Shown here: one piece after another, positions 25,581-33,434 of the stretch
Numbering within the stretch: position 1 is the stretch's first letter
Layout: every line of letters starts with the position of its first letter
From: Anaerolineales bacterium UBA3940
GTDB taxonomy: Bacteria > Chloroflexota > Anaerolineae > Aggregatilineales > UBA3940
Reading direction: 5' to 3'
Length of the DNA: 37,771 bases
NCBI GenBank assembly: GCA_002385675.1
Contig: DGDY01000012.1
Location: 3,897-41,667, forward strand
Position numbers and translations under genes: made by a program
The notes under the pieces: model-generated
Databases searched by the model: none
The model's input: the letters and a program-made list of their open reading frames with translations, nothing else
What the model was told of the DNA's origin: nothing

Positions 25581-27245
25581 ATGACGACTGCTTGGTTTAC
25601 CCTTCTGTGCGCAAAGTGCCAGCACACCATTGCGGAGGGCATGCCCGATACCTGCCCCAACTGCGGGGGCGGCTACCTCACCCCGAAGTATGAGTTCGAC
25701 GGGGCGCTTGACTGGCCGGCGGCGCTGCGCGACCGTCCGCGCACGATGTGGCGCTACCGCGAACTGCTGCCCCTCAAGGACGACGCGAATATCGTCAGCA
25801 TGGGGGAGGGCGGCACGCCGCTCATCCGCTCCGAGAACCTCGGCGCGATGCTCGGCCTGAAGCACCTGTACCTCAAGGACGAGCGGCAGGGGCCGACCGG
25901 GTCGTTCAAGGACCGGCAGGCTGCGCTCGCTATCTCCGCACTGAAGGAGCACGGGCAGAAGGAACTCGTCGTCGCCAGCACGGGCAACGTGGCTATCGCC
26001 TACTCGGCGTATGCCGCCCGCGCCCGCATCAAGCTGTGGGTGTTCACCATCAGCAGCATCCCGCCGGAGAAGATGCGCGAGGTGACGCTGTACGGCACCG
26101 AACTGATCAAGGTGACCGGCACCTACGACCAGGCCAAGCAGGTCGCCGCGCGGTTTGCGCAGGTCAAGGGGCTGCCGCTCGACCAAGGCCTGCGGAGCAT
26201 CGCCGCGCGGGAGAGCATGAAGACCATCGCTTTCGAGATTGCCGAGCAGCTAGGCGAGATTTACGGGCCATCCACCAGCGGACGCCCCTGGCGCACGCCG
26301 GACTGGTACTTCCAGGCGGTCAGCGGCGGTCTGGGCCCGGTCGGTGTGGTGGAGGGCTTCCGGCAGCTTGACAGTCTCGGGCTGTCGGACGGCGTGCCGC
26401 GCCTGGGCCTCGTCCAGTCCACCGGCTGCGACCCGATGGTACGCGCCTTTGATGCCGGGCAGGAGGAAGCGCCGCCCTTCCTCAACCCGAGCACCCGTAT
26501 CGCCACCGTCGCCACCGACGTGCCCGGCATGGCCTACCTGCTGCTGCGTCGCGAAGTGCTCGACCACGACGGCGCGTTCGTCTCCGCGACGGATGAGGAG
26601 GCCTACCAGGCGCTCAAAACTGTGGCCCAGCTTGACGGCGTTTCTGTCGAGCCGGCGACCGCGCTGGCGTTTGCGGGGTTGTTCAAGCTGGTGCGCCAGC
26701 GGCGCATCAGCCCCGAGCAGATCGTTGTGGTCAACGTGAGCGGGCACACCTTCCCGGTCGAGAAGCACATCCTCGGCGACAATCTCGTGCACGACGTGGA
26801 CCTGACCGACGCGGCCAAGACGCGCATCCCGCACGAGGGGCTGCTCTCGGCGCTGGAGGCGGTTGACCGGCGCGTGCAGCGGGTGGTTGTCATCGAGGAC
26901 GACCCGGGCGCGTCGCAGCTTATGGCGCGCATCCTGCGGGCGCACGGTGTCAGCGAGGTGTTCGAGGCGCGGGATGGGCAGGAGGGCATCGCGATGGTTT
27001 ATGAGAAGCGGCCCGACCTGATCGTGCTGGACCTGATGATGCCCAATGTGGACGGCTTCGGCGTGCTCGACCGCCTGAAGGCCGACGCGCAGTTCCGCGA
27101 GGTGCCGGTCGTCGTCGTCACGGCGAAGGACCTGACAGCCGCCGAGCGCACGCGGCTTGCCGGGCAGGTGGACAGCCTGCTGCAGAAGGGCAACTTCATC
27201 GACGAGGCCATGCTGGAGACGCTGCTCAGCGAAAAGCTGGGCTAG
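25581..27245 (+). CDS. Threonine-synthase-like PLP enzyme fused to a receiver domain
   Basis: This 554-residue protein joins two normally separate parts. Residues 1-425 form a fold-type II PLP enzyme of the threonine synthase type: a zinc ribbon (C10, C13, C25, C28); PLP lysine K110 in GPTGSFKDRQ; phosphate-binding STGN (133-136); glycine loop VSGGLGPVGV; and late motif NVSGHTFPVEKHIL. Residues about 433-550 form a full receiver with E439/D440/D441, acceptor D484 in IVLDLMMPNVDG, T514 and K536. Such enzymes make threonine from O-phosphohomoserine; a related beta-replacement activity is possible, since the STGNVAIAYSAYAA helix differs from textbook enzymes. The gene follows the hybrid kinase by 58 bases on the same strand, so phospho-control by that kinase is plausible. 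ATG 25581 has only a weak, distant GGAG site. Confidence 0.92.
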   Translation: MTTAWFTLLCAKCQHTIAEGMPDTCPNCGGGYLTPKYEFDGALDWPAALRDRPRTMWRYRELLPLKDDANIVSMGEGGTPLIRSENLGAMLGLKHLYLKDERQGPTGSFKDRQAALAISALKEHGQKELVVASTGNVAIAYSAYAARARIKLWVFTISSIPPEKMREVTLYGTELIKVTGTYDQAKQVAARFAQVKGLPLDQGLRSIAARESMKTIAFEIAEQLGEIYGPSTSGRPWRTPDWYFQAVSGGLGPVGVVEGFRQLDSLGLSDGVPRLGLVQSTGCDPMVRAFDAGQEEAPPFLNPSTRIATVATDVPGMAYLLLRREVLDHDGAFVSATDEEAYQALKTVAQLDGVSVEPATALAFAGLFKLVRQRRISPEQIVVVNVSGHTFPVEKHILGDNLVHDVDLTDAAKTRIPHEGLLSALEAVDRRVQRVVVIEDDPGASQLMARILRAHGVSEVFEARDGQEGIAMVYEKRPDLIVLDLMMPNVDGFGVLDRLKADAQFREVPVVVVTAKDLTAAERTRLAGQVDSLLQKGNFIDEAMLETLLSEKLG

Positions 27246-27247
27246 CA

Positions 27248-27345
27248 GGGCGCGGTGCGCAGCGCCCGGAGTGATAAGAGTGCGCTGTACAACCTGAACC
27301 CCCTCCAGACCGCCCGGCCTTTCCTTCCCCCTCGCAGGGGGGAGG
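27248..27345. repeat. Intergenic palindromes including repeat C copy 2
   Basis: GGGCGC/GCGCCC (27248-27253, 27262-27267) lies just after the PLP-receiver stop and could help end transcription. A C/G-rich palindrome, CTTCCCCCT/AGGGGGGAG (27324-27332, 27336-27344, one mismatch), resembles repeat C at 9812. CCCCCTCCAGACC, just upstream, also occurs at 30017. Confidence 0.5.
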
Positions 27346-27423
27346 TGGCCGCTTGCCTGGCGAGCGGTACCCGGCAGAAGGATTTTTGATTTTGGCGATA
27401 GGCTCTAGCTGGCGAGAGGGGGA

Positions 27424-28440
27424 ATGGTGACATCAACACGCGGAACGCGCGCAGGTCTTGTTGCCGCGCTGCTGACTCCCTTCTTCATGGGCCTGTCGCC
27501 GGTGTTCGCCAAGCTTGCGATCCGCTCCGGGGTGGACGCCTACACGCTGACTGCGCTGCGCACGGGCTTCGCTGCGCTGCTGATGTGGGTCGTCTACCTG
27601 CTGTTCTTCCGCCGCTACGTCTACATCTTCTCCGCCGGGCTGATCGGCACGCTGGCCGTCGGCGTGGTCAACGGCCTGGGCTCGCTGCTGTTCTACAACG
27701 GCCTGCTGCTGCTGGACGACGCCTCGCTCACGCAGCTTCTGAACATGACCTACGTGGTGTTCGCGGTGCTGCTGACGCGGCTGGACGGACGGCCCGTCTC
27801 GTGGAAAAGCCTCGTGCGGGCGCTGCTGGCGCTGGCGGGCGTGTACCTGCTCTCGGCGGCCCATGCCGCGCCCAACCGCGTGCACTGGTTCGGCGTTGGG
27901 CTGATGCTTGGCAGCGCCTTTACCTACGCGCTGCACGTCGTGCTCTCCCAGCGGGTGATGTACGAGATGCCCGCCCCGACGATGGCCCTGTACGCGATGA
28001 CGTTTATGGGGCTGACGGTGCTGGTGGCGCGCCTTGTAGCGGGCGCATCGACGCCGCTGCCCTGGGCGCCGCTGCTGCCGACTGGATGGTGGTTCGTGGG
28101 CGCGCTGACGCTCGTGACGGCGCTCTCCCGCGTGACGCTCTTCGCCGGGGTGCGTAGCCTGGGCGGGCTGCAAACCATCCTGCTCAACATGGCTGAGGTC
28201 GGGGTGACGCTGCTGGCGGGCTTCTTCTGGCTCGGTGAGCGGATGACGCCGCTGCAATGGGTGGGTGTCGCCGTGCTGATGGGCAGCGTGGCGCTCGCCC
28301 CGTGGGACCGCCAGGGCGGGGCGGCGGAGGCTCCGCGCAGCGACGACACGGCCCGCCTGCTGCGCGAGCACGGCATCGACCCGAACGAGCTGCCTGCCGG
28401 GTTCCTGGGCACTGAGGTTCCGGCCACACGGCGGGAGTAA
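27424..28440 (+). CDS. DMT superfamily (EamA) transporter
   Basis: A 338-residue inner-membrane protein with about ten hydrophobic helices in two EamA repeats (about 10-140 and 155-292). The first repeat begins AALLTPFFMGLSPVFAKLAIRSG, here cited only by its family-typical start and the Lys after the first helix. The second ends in LGERMTPLQWVGVAVLMGSVAL, the standard end of the second EamA repeat. Members export amino acids, nucleosides or other metabolites; the substrate is not predictable. The C-terminal 45 residues are hydrophilic and cytoplasmic. ATG 27424 follows GAGAGGGGGA very closely; GTG 27427 would give better spacing. A repeat-B hairpin sits five bases after the stop. Confidence 0.88.
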   Translation: MVTSTRGTRAGLVAALLTPFFMGLSPVFAKLAIRSGVDAYTLTALRTGFAALLMWVVYLLFFRRYVYIFSAGLIGTLAVGVVNGLGSLLFYNGLLLLDDASLTQLLNMTYVVFAVLLTRLDGRPVSWKSLVRALLALAGVYLLSAAHAAPNRVHWFGVGLMLGSAFTYALHVVLSQRVMYEMPAPTMALYAMTFMGLTVLVARLVAGASTPLPWAPLLPTGWWFVGALTLVTALSRVTLFAGVRSLGGLQTILLNMAEVGVTLLAGFFWLGERMTPLQWVGVAVLMGSVALAPWDRQGGAAEAPRSDDTARLLREHGIDPNELPAGFLGTEVPATRRE

Positions 28441-28444
28441 AAGC

Positions 28445-28465
28445 GCCGCGACTAAACGTCGCGGC
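28445..28465. repeat. Repeat B copy 2 (inverted orientation)
   Basis: GCCGCGAC/GTCGCGGC arms with loop TAAAC, the complement of the GTTTA loop of the other copies. It lies immediately after the DMT transporter stop and may act as a 3'-end hairpin. Confidence 0.7.
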
Positions 28466-28493
28466 TCCCGTCCGAATGATCAGGGGCCCACAG

Positions 28494-28512
28494 CCGCGAA
28501 GTTTATTCGCGG
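28494..28512. repeat. Repeat B copy 3
   Basis: CCGCGAA/TTCGCGG arms around GTTTA, 28 bases from copy 2 and in the opposite orientation. It lies between the DMT gene and the convergent peptidase stop at 28533. Confidence 0.7.
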
Positions 28513-28532
28513 GGAGGCTTCGTTTCGTATTC

Positions 28533-29876
28533 CTACGGCAGCTCCGGCATCTTGGCCTCGGTGTTGAACTTGCGCCAGGCCGCCGCGTAGAGCGGGCCCA
28601 TCCTCGCCGGGCCGGCTGCCGCCTGCACCCGCTTCCACCAGTCTGCCTCGGCTTGATCGGCCTGCTCGAAGCAGCGCGCGGAGAACGCCGCCCGCTCCTC
28701 CTGCGGCGCGCTCGCGCAGCTTAACGCCCCCTCGATGAACCCCCGCTCCAGTTCGTCGCGCTCGTCGGCGTAGAGCCTGATGCGCGTCGCGTAGTCGCGC
28801 AGCGTGGCGCGGTGCAGCGCCTCGTGCCGCCAGAACAGCGTGGCCTCGTCGTAGGTGCCGGTCGGCTCCGGGCCGATGTCGGGCAGTCCCGCGTCGATCC
28901 ACACCGGTTTGAAGATGCTGGTGCAGGGCGCGGATGTGCCAGTGAGGAAGTGCGTCTGTGCGTCCGGCGTCAGGTGCGACACCATCGATCCGGTCGCCTG
29001 ATCGCCCCGGATCGGCCCCCAGCCCGCGTGCTGGCAGATCTGCCGCCCGCCGATGCCACGTGCGGGCGTCCAGTCCGGCCCGGCGTCGGGGCTGGCAGGC
29101 CCGTGATCCCGCAGTGCGGCAATCACCGACTCGACCGTGATTGCCCCCTTGCGCGCCCTGAGCACGTCCGTTGTGCGGCACTGGCGCGCGTGCGAGCGCC
29201 CGAACGTCGTGTAGACGAAGTCCGAGTAGCAGCGGGCAAAGTGGAAGTCGTCGCGGCCCTTGCACCAGCCCCGGTCCACCGCGTAGTTCACCAGGTCGTC
29301 GGAGGCCAGGTCCCACTCGCTGCCAATGGTCAGGCCGTTCGAGATGGTGCGGATGTCGCGGACCTGCTCGGCGGCCCACTGCCGCCCGGCGGTTTCCAGC
29401 ACCCAGGCATCGGTGGGGTCCGCGATGATGAAGCTGTTGTGATAGTAGAAGTCGCGGGCGAAGCCGCAGTTGCCGCCCTGCCCGTGCGCTTCGAGCAGTG
29501 TGGTGATGACGTCTAGCGCCTCGCGGGCCGTGCGGCTGCGCTCCAGCGCCAGCCGGATCAGGTCCATGCCGAGCAGGCCGGTCTTTTCATACGGCACCTT
29601 CGTAAAGACCGCCTCGTTGCCGATGACGACGCCATGCTCGTTCGCGCCCATCTCCGCGCCCCACATCCAGAAGGGCTTGGAGAGCAGCACCGCGTACGTC
29701 TCCTCGACCTGCGGAATCTCGATGTACGTACACTTCACGGTGCTACCCGGCTCGTGGCGGGCGCGCGGCACGAGCAGCAGGTGATGGGCCTCGTTCGGCT
29801 CGCGGTCTGAGTTCTTGCCGAAGATGACAGCGCCGTCGGCGGTGGCGCTACCCAGGGCTACGACGGTATCGCACAT
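28533..29876 (-). CDS. C69 family (secernin/dipeptidase-like) Ntn hydrolase
   Basis: The start is ATG 29876 behind GGGAGG. This exposes Cys2 as the N-terminal nucleophile after Met removal, as expected for peptidase family C69/secernins. The frame stays open 60 codons further upstream, but that part runs through a repeat-B hairpin and has no ribosome site. The 447-residue protein opens MCDTVVALGSATADG and then VIFGKNSDREPNE, the family signature. WMWGAEMGANEHGVVIGNEAVF, NCGFARDFYYHNSFIIAD-like segments and a C-terminal helical region (DELERGFIEGAL) fit known members. These enzymes are mostly dipeptidases or unassigned amidases. No signal peptide is visible, so it is cytoplasmic. No functional partner is adjacent. 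Confidence 0.9.
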   Translation of the reverse strand: MCDTVVALGSATADGAVIFGKNSDREPNEAHHLLLVPRARHEPGSTVKCTYIEIPQVEETYAVLLSKPFWMWGAEMGANEHGVVIGNEAVFTKVPYEKTGLLGMDLIRLALERSRTAREALDVITTLLEAHGQGGNCGFARDFYYHNSFIIADPTDAWVLETAGRQWAAEQVRDIRTISNGLTIGSEWDLASDDLVNYAVDRGWCKGRDDFHFARCYSDFVYTTFGRSHARQCRTTDVLRARKGAITVESVIAALRDHGPASPDAGPDWTPARGIGGRQICQHAGWGPIRGDQATGSMVSHLTPDAQTHFLTGTSAPCTSIFKPVWIDAGLPDIGPEPTGTYDEATLFWRHEALHRATLRDYATRIRLYADERDELERGFIEGALSCASAPQEERAAFSARCFEQADQAEADWWKRVQAAAGPARMGPLYAAAWRKFNTEAKMPELP

Positions 29877-29987
29877 GGGGCATCCTCCCGGTTGGTGTGG
29901 CTCTATGCTCATTGTACTGCAGTATGGTTGGAGGAGAAATCGGCTGCGCTCGTGTATTCTTGGGCAGCAGGAGAGATGAGAGAGAGG

Positions 29988-30014
29988 GGAGCCGCGAAGT
30001 TTATTCGCGGCTCC
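29988..30014. repeat. Repeat B copy 4 (longest arms)
   Basis: Perfect 11-base arms GGAGCCGCGAA (29988-29998) and TTCGCGGCTCC (30004-30014) around GTTTA. This is the best-conserved copy; 36636 shares ten of its arm positions. Confidence 0.8.
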
Positions 30015-30016
30015 GG

Positions 30017-30053
30017 CCCCCTCCAGACCCGACGCTGTCCGATCTGGAGGGGG
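30017..30053 (-). terminator. Hairpin downstream of the OsmC gene
   Basis: Perfect 11-base arms CCCCCTCCAGA (30017-30027) and TCTGGAGGGGG (30043-30053) with a 15-base loop, 13 bases past the minus-strand OsmC stop. There is no U-tract. Arm length and loop size resemble the hairpin after sat. Confidence 0.55.
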
Positions 30054-30066
30054 CACAGGCGAGTGC

Positions 30067-30495
30067 CTAGCTCACCAGTGTCGCGTTGACGTCCTTCGGA
30101 ACTGCCTTGAGCGCCTTCGATACAGGGCAGTTCTCCTTGGCGGTTTCGGCGTGCTGGCGGAACTCCTCCTCGCTGATGCCGGGAATCTCCGCCCGCGTAT
30201 TGATCTGGATGTGCGTGATGCCGAAGCCGCCGTCAACCCGCTCGATCTTGACTTGCGCCTCGGTCTGGATGCTCTTCGGCTCGTACCCGGCTTTGGCGAT
30301 GATGTTAGCCAGCGCCATCGAGAAGCAGCCCGCCTGTGCGGCGGCGATCAGTTCTTCGGGGTTCGTCCCCACCCCTTCTTCAAAGCGGGACGAAGCCGAG
30401 AACTGTCCCTCGAACGCCCCGCCGCCAAACATCATCGTGCCCTTGCCTGAAGGCAGGTCGCCTTCCCATCGGGCTGTCGCATTGCGAGTAGGCAT
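30067..30495 (-). CDS. OsmC/Ohr family peroxiredoxin
   Basis: OsmC-type proteins reduce organic hydroperoxides through a pair of thiols. The 142-residue product starts at ATG 30495, with AAAGGAG ten bases upstream; 23 additional codons upstream lack a site. Catalytic cysteines are C57 in QAGCFSMAL and C123 in ENCPVSKAL, both in the expected contexts. The segment FEEGVGTNPEELIAAA, which helps form the active site, is intact. Its length matches the OsmC subgroup. It is divergently transcribed from an AraC/GyrI-type regulator starting at 30689, which suggests regulation through the shared 193-base region. Confidence 0.93.
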   Translation of the reverse strand: MPTRNATARWEGDLPSGKGTMMFGGGAFEGQFSASSRFEEGVGTNPEELIAAAQAGCFSMALANIIAKAGYEPKSIQTEAQVKIERVDGGFGITHIQINTRAEIPGISEEEFRQHAETAKENCPVSKALKAVPKDVNATLVS

Positions 30496-30568
30496 GTCGA
30501 TTCCACTCCTTTTCCCACGGAAATCAGGTTGGGGTGTGAGCGCCACGATGTGGCCTCTCCGCATACTG

Positions 30569-30574
30569 ATTATA
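30569..30574 (-). promoter_or_regulatory. Candidate -10 element for the OsmC gene
   Basis: TATAAT on the minus strand lies about 75 bases before the OsmC start, in the divergent region shared with the regulator. The -35 match is poor. Confidence 0.4.
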
Positions 30575-30688
30575 GAGAGTATTCAGATAGACTTGTATCC
30601 ATTCTGACCACCCTGCAGAACCGGGCACGGATTGTCGGGTCAGTGGGCGGTGTTCCTGTTATTCTCTTGCGTGTTGGGAGGTGAACCC

Positions 30689-31567
30689 GTGAACGTGCTT
30701 GGAGCCCTGAACCGCGCGCTCAAATACATCGAGGACAACCTCGCCGGTGAGATCGACTTCCGCGAGGTGGCCCGGCTGGCCATGACGTCTGAATACCACT
30801 TCAAGCGGATGTTCTCGTTCTTTGCGGGTATGACGCTCTCAGAGTACATCCGCCGCCGGCGGCTGACGCTCGCTGCGTTTGAGCTTCAAACCACCGACCA
30901 ACTGGTCATCGACGTGGCGCTGAAGTACGGCTACGACTCGCCGGACGCCTTCGCGCGGGCGTTCAAGGCGCTGCACGGCATCACGCCGTCGGAGGCCAGG
31001 CAGCCGGGGCAGGCGTTCAAGGCCTTCCCCCGCATGACGTTTCAACTCACCATTCGAGGAGGTGGAGAAATGAACTACCGCATCGTAGAAAAAGATGCTT
31101 TCCGCATCGTCGGCGTGATGAAGCGCGTCCCGCTCATCTACCGGGGCGAGAACCCGGAGATCACCGCGCTGTGGAAGGAACTGGGCCGCGAAGGCATCGA
31201 ACGGCTCAAGCCGCTCTCGAACGTCGAGCCGTCGGGTATCATCCAGGTTTCGGCGAACTTCTCCGAGGGCCGGTACGAGCACGGCGAGCTTGACCAGTGG
31301 ATCGGCGTGGCGACCACCCACGAGGCGCCGGAGGGCTTCTCCGAGATGGAGGTCGAGGCGTCGACCTGGGCCGTGTTCGAGTCGGTCGGCCCGTACCCGG
31401 ACACGATCCAGAACCTGTGGGCGCAGATCTTCGCCGAGTGGTTCCCGTCCTCGGGGTACGAGCTTGGGCAGGGCCTCGAAATCCTGTGGACCGAGCATCT
31501 GGACATTACCGCACCGGACTTCCGCAGCGAGATCTGGGTGCCGGTGGTCAAGCGGAGTGAGGGGTAG
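30689..31567 (+). CDS. AraC-family regulator with GyrI-like effector-binding domain
   Basis: The start is GTG 30689 behind GGGAGGTGA; a TTG 57 bases upstream has no ribosome site. The 292-residue protein carries an N-terminal AraC double helix-turn-helix (about 4-105, with [18 protein letters not shown] and [21 protein letters not shown], then ITPSEAR). A C-terminal GyrI-like/SOUL-type ligand domain (about 128-290) follows, opening [20 protein letters not shown]. This order matches the Rob/BmrR-like groups that sense hydrophobic small molecules and activate efflux or stress genes. The divergent OsmC gene is the likeliest local target (inference). Confidence 0.93.
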   Translation: MNVLGALNRALKYIEDNLAGEIDFREVARLAMTSEYHFKRMFSFFAGMTLSEYIRRRRLTLAAFELQTTDQLVIDVALKYGYDSPDAFARAFKALHGITPSEARQPGQAFKAFPRMTFQLTIRGGGEMNYRIVEKDAFRIVGVMKRVPLIYRGENPEITALWKELGREGIERLKPLSNVEPSGIIQVSANFSEGRYEHGELDQWIGVATTHEAPEGFSEMEVEASTWAVFESVGPYPDTIQNLWAQIFAEWFPSSGYELGQGLEILWTEHLDITAPDFRSEIWVPVVKRSEG

Positions 31568-31597
31568 GGGCGTCCGCGTTAAGCATCGCCAACGGTG

Positions 31598-31626
31598 GTA
31601 GGGGCGGCTCTCAGAGCCGCCCCTAC
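31598..31626. repeat. Repeat A copy 3
   Basis: Perfect 14+1+14 palindrome. The inner arm reads GGCTCT where the copy at 151 reads GGGTCT, and the partner arm changes to AGAGCC, so pairing is preserved. Confidence 0.85.
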
Positions 31627-31712
31627 GGATCTGCGCGGTGGGGTAGCCCTAATGGTGCGGTTGATGCGGAGGATCGCGCCTCACGCCACTCTAGCTTAAT
31701 CCGCACACGGTT

Positions 31713-31741
31713 GTAGGGGCAGGTCTCAGACCTGCCCCTAC
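31713..31741. repeat. Repeat A copy 4
   Basis: Perfect 14+1+14 palindrome. The arm reads GGGGCAGG where the copy at 151 reads GGGGCGGG, with the matching change on the other arm. Confidence 0.85.
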
Positions 31742-31799
31742 TCTGCCGCTGCTACGTAGCGCCATCACCCCCTGTGAGGAGGCGATCAGGTGACGCGAC

Positions 31800-31825
31800 G
31801 TGGGGCGTGCGATACCCGCCCCTAC
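31800..31825. repeat. Repeat A copy 5 (degenerate)
   Basis: The right arm CCGCCCCTAC is intact, while the left arm lacks one base and the centre is scrambled. It ends four bases after crossing into the 3' end of the MBL-fold gene, so its right end overlaps that coding stop. Confidence 0.45.
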
Positions 31826-32634
31826 TTTGCCCTTATGTCATAAGCCCTGAACCGCTCCGGGACGAGCACGCGGGCGGCGGGTGCGTGCTCGCGGACGTGC
31901 GCCGACCACGCGACGAGGTCCACGCGGCGCAGAAGCCCGAGTGTTTGCGGCATCTGCAGTGAGGGGCGGGCAGGCTCGCTCAGCGGGCGGAACATGTCAT
32001 CCCAGTGGTTAGGCAGTACCAGGCGCGGCTGTACGGCGCTCAGGATGCGGGCAAGCTGCGCCCGGCTGGCGTCCGCCCCGACGAGCAGCACATCGGTGGG
32101 CACGGGCGGCTCGCGCTCAACACCGCTCGCTACGAGCACCCGCACCCCTCCTGCCTCGACGCGGAACGAGAACAACTCCCGCATGCGGTAGTCCCGCGCG
32201 CGGAGCGGCGGAGCAAGCCCCTCGCGCAGCGGCCCGTATGCCGGGATGCGGCCTATCATCTGCCGGTGCGGCACCTCATAGACCTCCACGGTGAACGGGC
32301 CAAGCGCCAGCCGGTTGCCTGCCGCGATGGGGCGCATCTGCTTAGGCGGCACGCCGAGCACGCGCAGCAGGTCGCAGCTCTGGCGGGAGGCATATACTTC
32401 CGCCCCCGTGATCTGCGCTACAACTGGCACGTCGAGCAGGTGGTCAAAGTGCGAGTGGCTGACGAGTATCCAGTCTGCCGGGGGCGTATAGCGGCGCACC
32501 ATCTCCGCGTCGGGCACGAGAGGGCCGAACGCCAGCCGCCGCAGCGGTACGCGTGTGAAGTACGGATCGATGAGCAGCGCGCCGCCGCTCGCCGTGAAAT
32601 ACCACCCCGCCGTGCCAAGGTACTGGATCTCCAT
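31822..32634 (-). CDS. Metallo-beta-lactamase-fold hydrolase
   Basis: A 270-residue cytoplasmic protein starts at ATG 32634, with AGGAGCG upstream. The MBL metal motif SHSHFDHLLD gives ligands H60, H62, D64 and H65; further His ligands are likely in VPHRQM and LPNHWDD. It opens with EIQYLGTAGWYFTASGGALLID, cited here only for its similarity to the UlaG/N-acyl-phosphatidylethanolamine-hydrolase-like branch of the superfamily. The substrate is unknown. Divergent from the DedA operon; the 122-base gap holds the DedA promoter. Confidence 0.88.
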   Translation of the reverse strand: MEIQYLGTAGWYFTASGGALLIDPYFTRVPLRRLAFGPLVPDAEMVRRYTPPADWILVSHSHFDHLLDVPVVAQITGAEVYASRQSCDLLRVLGVPPKQMRPIAAGNRLALGPFTVEVYEVPHRQMIGRIPAYGPLREGLAPPLRARDYRMRELFSFRVEAGGVRVLVASGVEREPPVPTDVLLVGADASRAQLARILSAVQPRLVLPNHWDDMFRPLSEPARPSLQMPQTLGLLRRVDLVAWSAHVREHAPAARVLVPERFRAYDIRAK

Positions 32635-32694
32635 GCTGACTGCGCTCCTGTGTGAAGCCGGGTAGAAGGTGGGGTTTCCCCTCCCCGCGTGCTA

Positions 32695-32723
32695 TTGCTC
32701 CTGCAACCCCTCTCTGATATACT
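32695..32723 (+). promoter_or_regulatory. Probable sigma-70-type promoter of the DedA-methyltransferase operon
   Basis: TTGCTC (32695-32700), a 17-base spacer and TATACT (32718-32723) preceded by TG with one base between (extended -10). The expected start of transcription is near 32730, about 27 bases before the DedA start. This is the clearest promoter in the window. Confidence 0.65.
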
Positions 32724-32756
32724 GCCCGGGGATTTATCCGCCGACAAGGAGATGGC

Positions 32757-33425
32757 ATGGCTGAAATTCTAGAATTTATTCGTGTGGTCGTTGAGAGCGT
32801 GATCCTCACCCTCGGGTACCCGGGGATCGCGCTTGTGATGTTCATCGAGAACATTTTCCCGCCCATCCCGTCAGAGGTCGTCATCCCCTTTGCGGGCTTT
32901 CTCGTTGAGCGGGGCGAGTTCTCGATGGTCGCCGTGCTGGTCTCCGCCACTGTCGGCGTGTTGATCGGCGCGGTGGTGATCTACTACATCGGCGTCTGGG
33001 CCGATGAGCCGGTGGTGCGCGGCTTTGTGCGCCGCTACGGCAAGTGGCTCTTCCTCTCGGAGGAGGACATCGACCGCGCGATGGAGTTCTTCGACCGCTA
33101 CGGCGAGTGGGTTGTGTTCTTCGGGCGGCTCATCCCGATTATCCGCAGCCTGATCTCGCTGCCAGCGGGCATGAACCGCATGCGCCTGCCGCGTTTCCTG
33201 CTCTTTACCGCGCTCGGCTCGCTGATCTGGAACACCGTGCTCGGTGTGGCGGGCTACTTCCTCGGCGCGAACTGGGAGCGCATCCTCGACATTACCGACC
33301 GCTACGAGAAGGTCTGGCTCGTCCTGATGGCGCTGGCCGTGATCGGCTTTTTCGGCAAGCGCATCTATGATGCGCGAAAGAAGGCCGCAAAAAAATCGAT
33401 GGCTCCCGCCGAGGAGATTGAGTAG
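32757..33425 (+). CDS. DedA family membrane protein
   Basis: A 222-residue integral membrane protein starts at ATG 32757 behind AAGGAG. DedA/SNARE-associated-Golgi domain features: the re-entrant-loop motif FIENIFPPIPSEVVIPFAG (about 26-44), a central G-rich helix, and FFGRLIPIIRSLISLPAGM (about 121-139) with the conserved Arg residues. The C-terminal helix VWLVLMALAVIGFF is followed by a lysine-rich tail. Bacterial DedA proteins are linked to membrane homeostasis and flipping of phospholipids or undecaprenyl phosphate; which one applies here is unknown. The methyltransferase gene follows after nine bases. Confidence 0.92.
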   Translation: MAEILEFIRVVVESVILTLGYPGIALVMFIENIFPPIPSEVVIPFAGFLVERGEFSMVAVLVSATVGVLIGAVVIYYIGVWADEPVVRGFVRRYGKWLFLSEEDIDRAMEFFDRYGEWVVFFGRLIPIIRSLISLPAGMNRMRLPRFLLFTALGSLIWNTVLGVAGYFLGANWERILDITDRYEKVWLVLMALAVIGFFGKRIYDARKKAAKKSMAPAEEIE

Positions 33426-33434
33426 ACTGAGTTT

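Larger units (their letters stand above)
31568..31821. other. Repeat-filled intergenic region between convergent genes
   Basis: These 254 bases hold two full copies and one degenerate copy of repeat A and no gene. CTCACGCCACT at 31680-31690 recurs at 36666-36676 beside a repeat-B copy, hinting at longer shared flanks. Confidence 0.6.

Noticed and set aside
29877..30056. N-terminal 60-residue extension of the C69 peptidase
   Set aside because: It would bury the nucleophilic Cys2, runs through a repeat-B hairpin and lacks a ribosome site.
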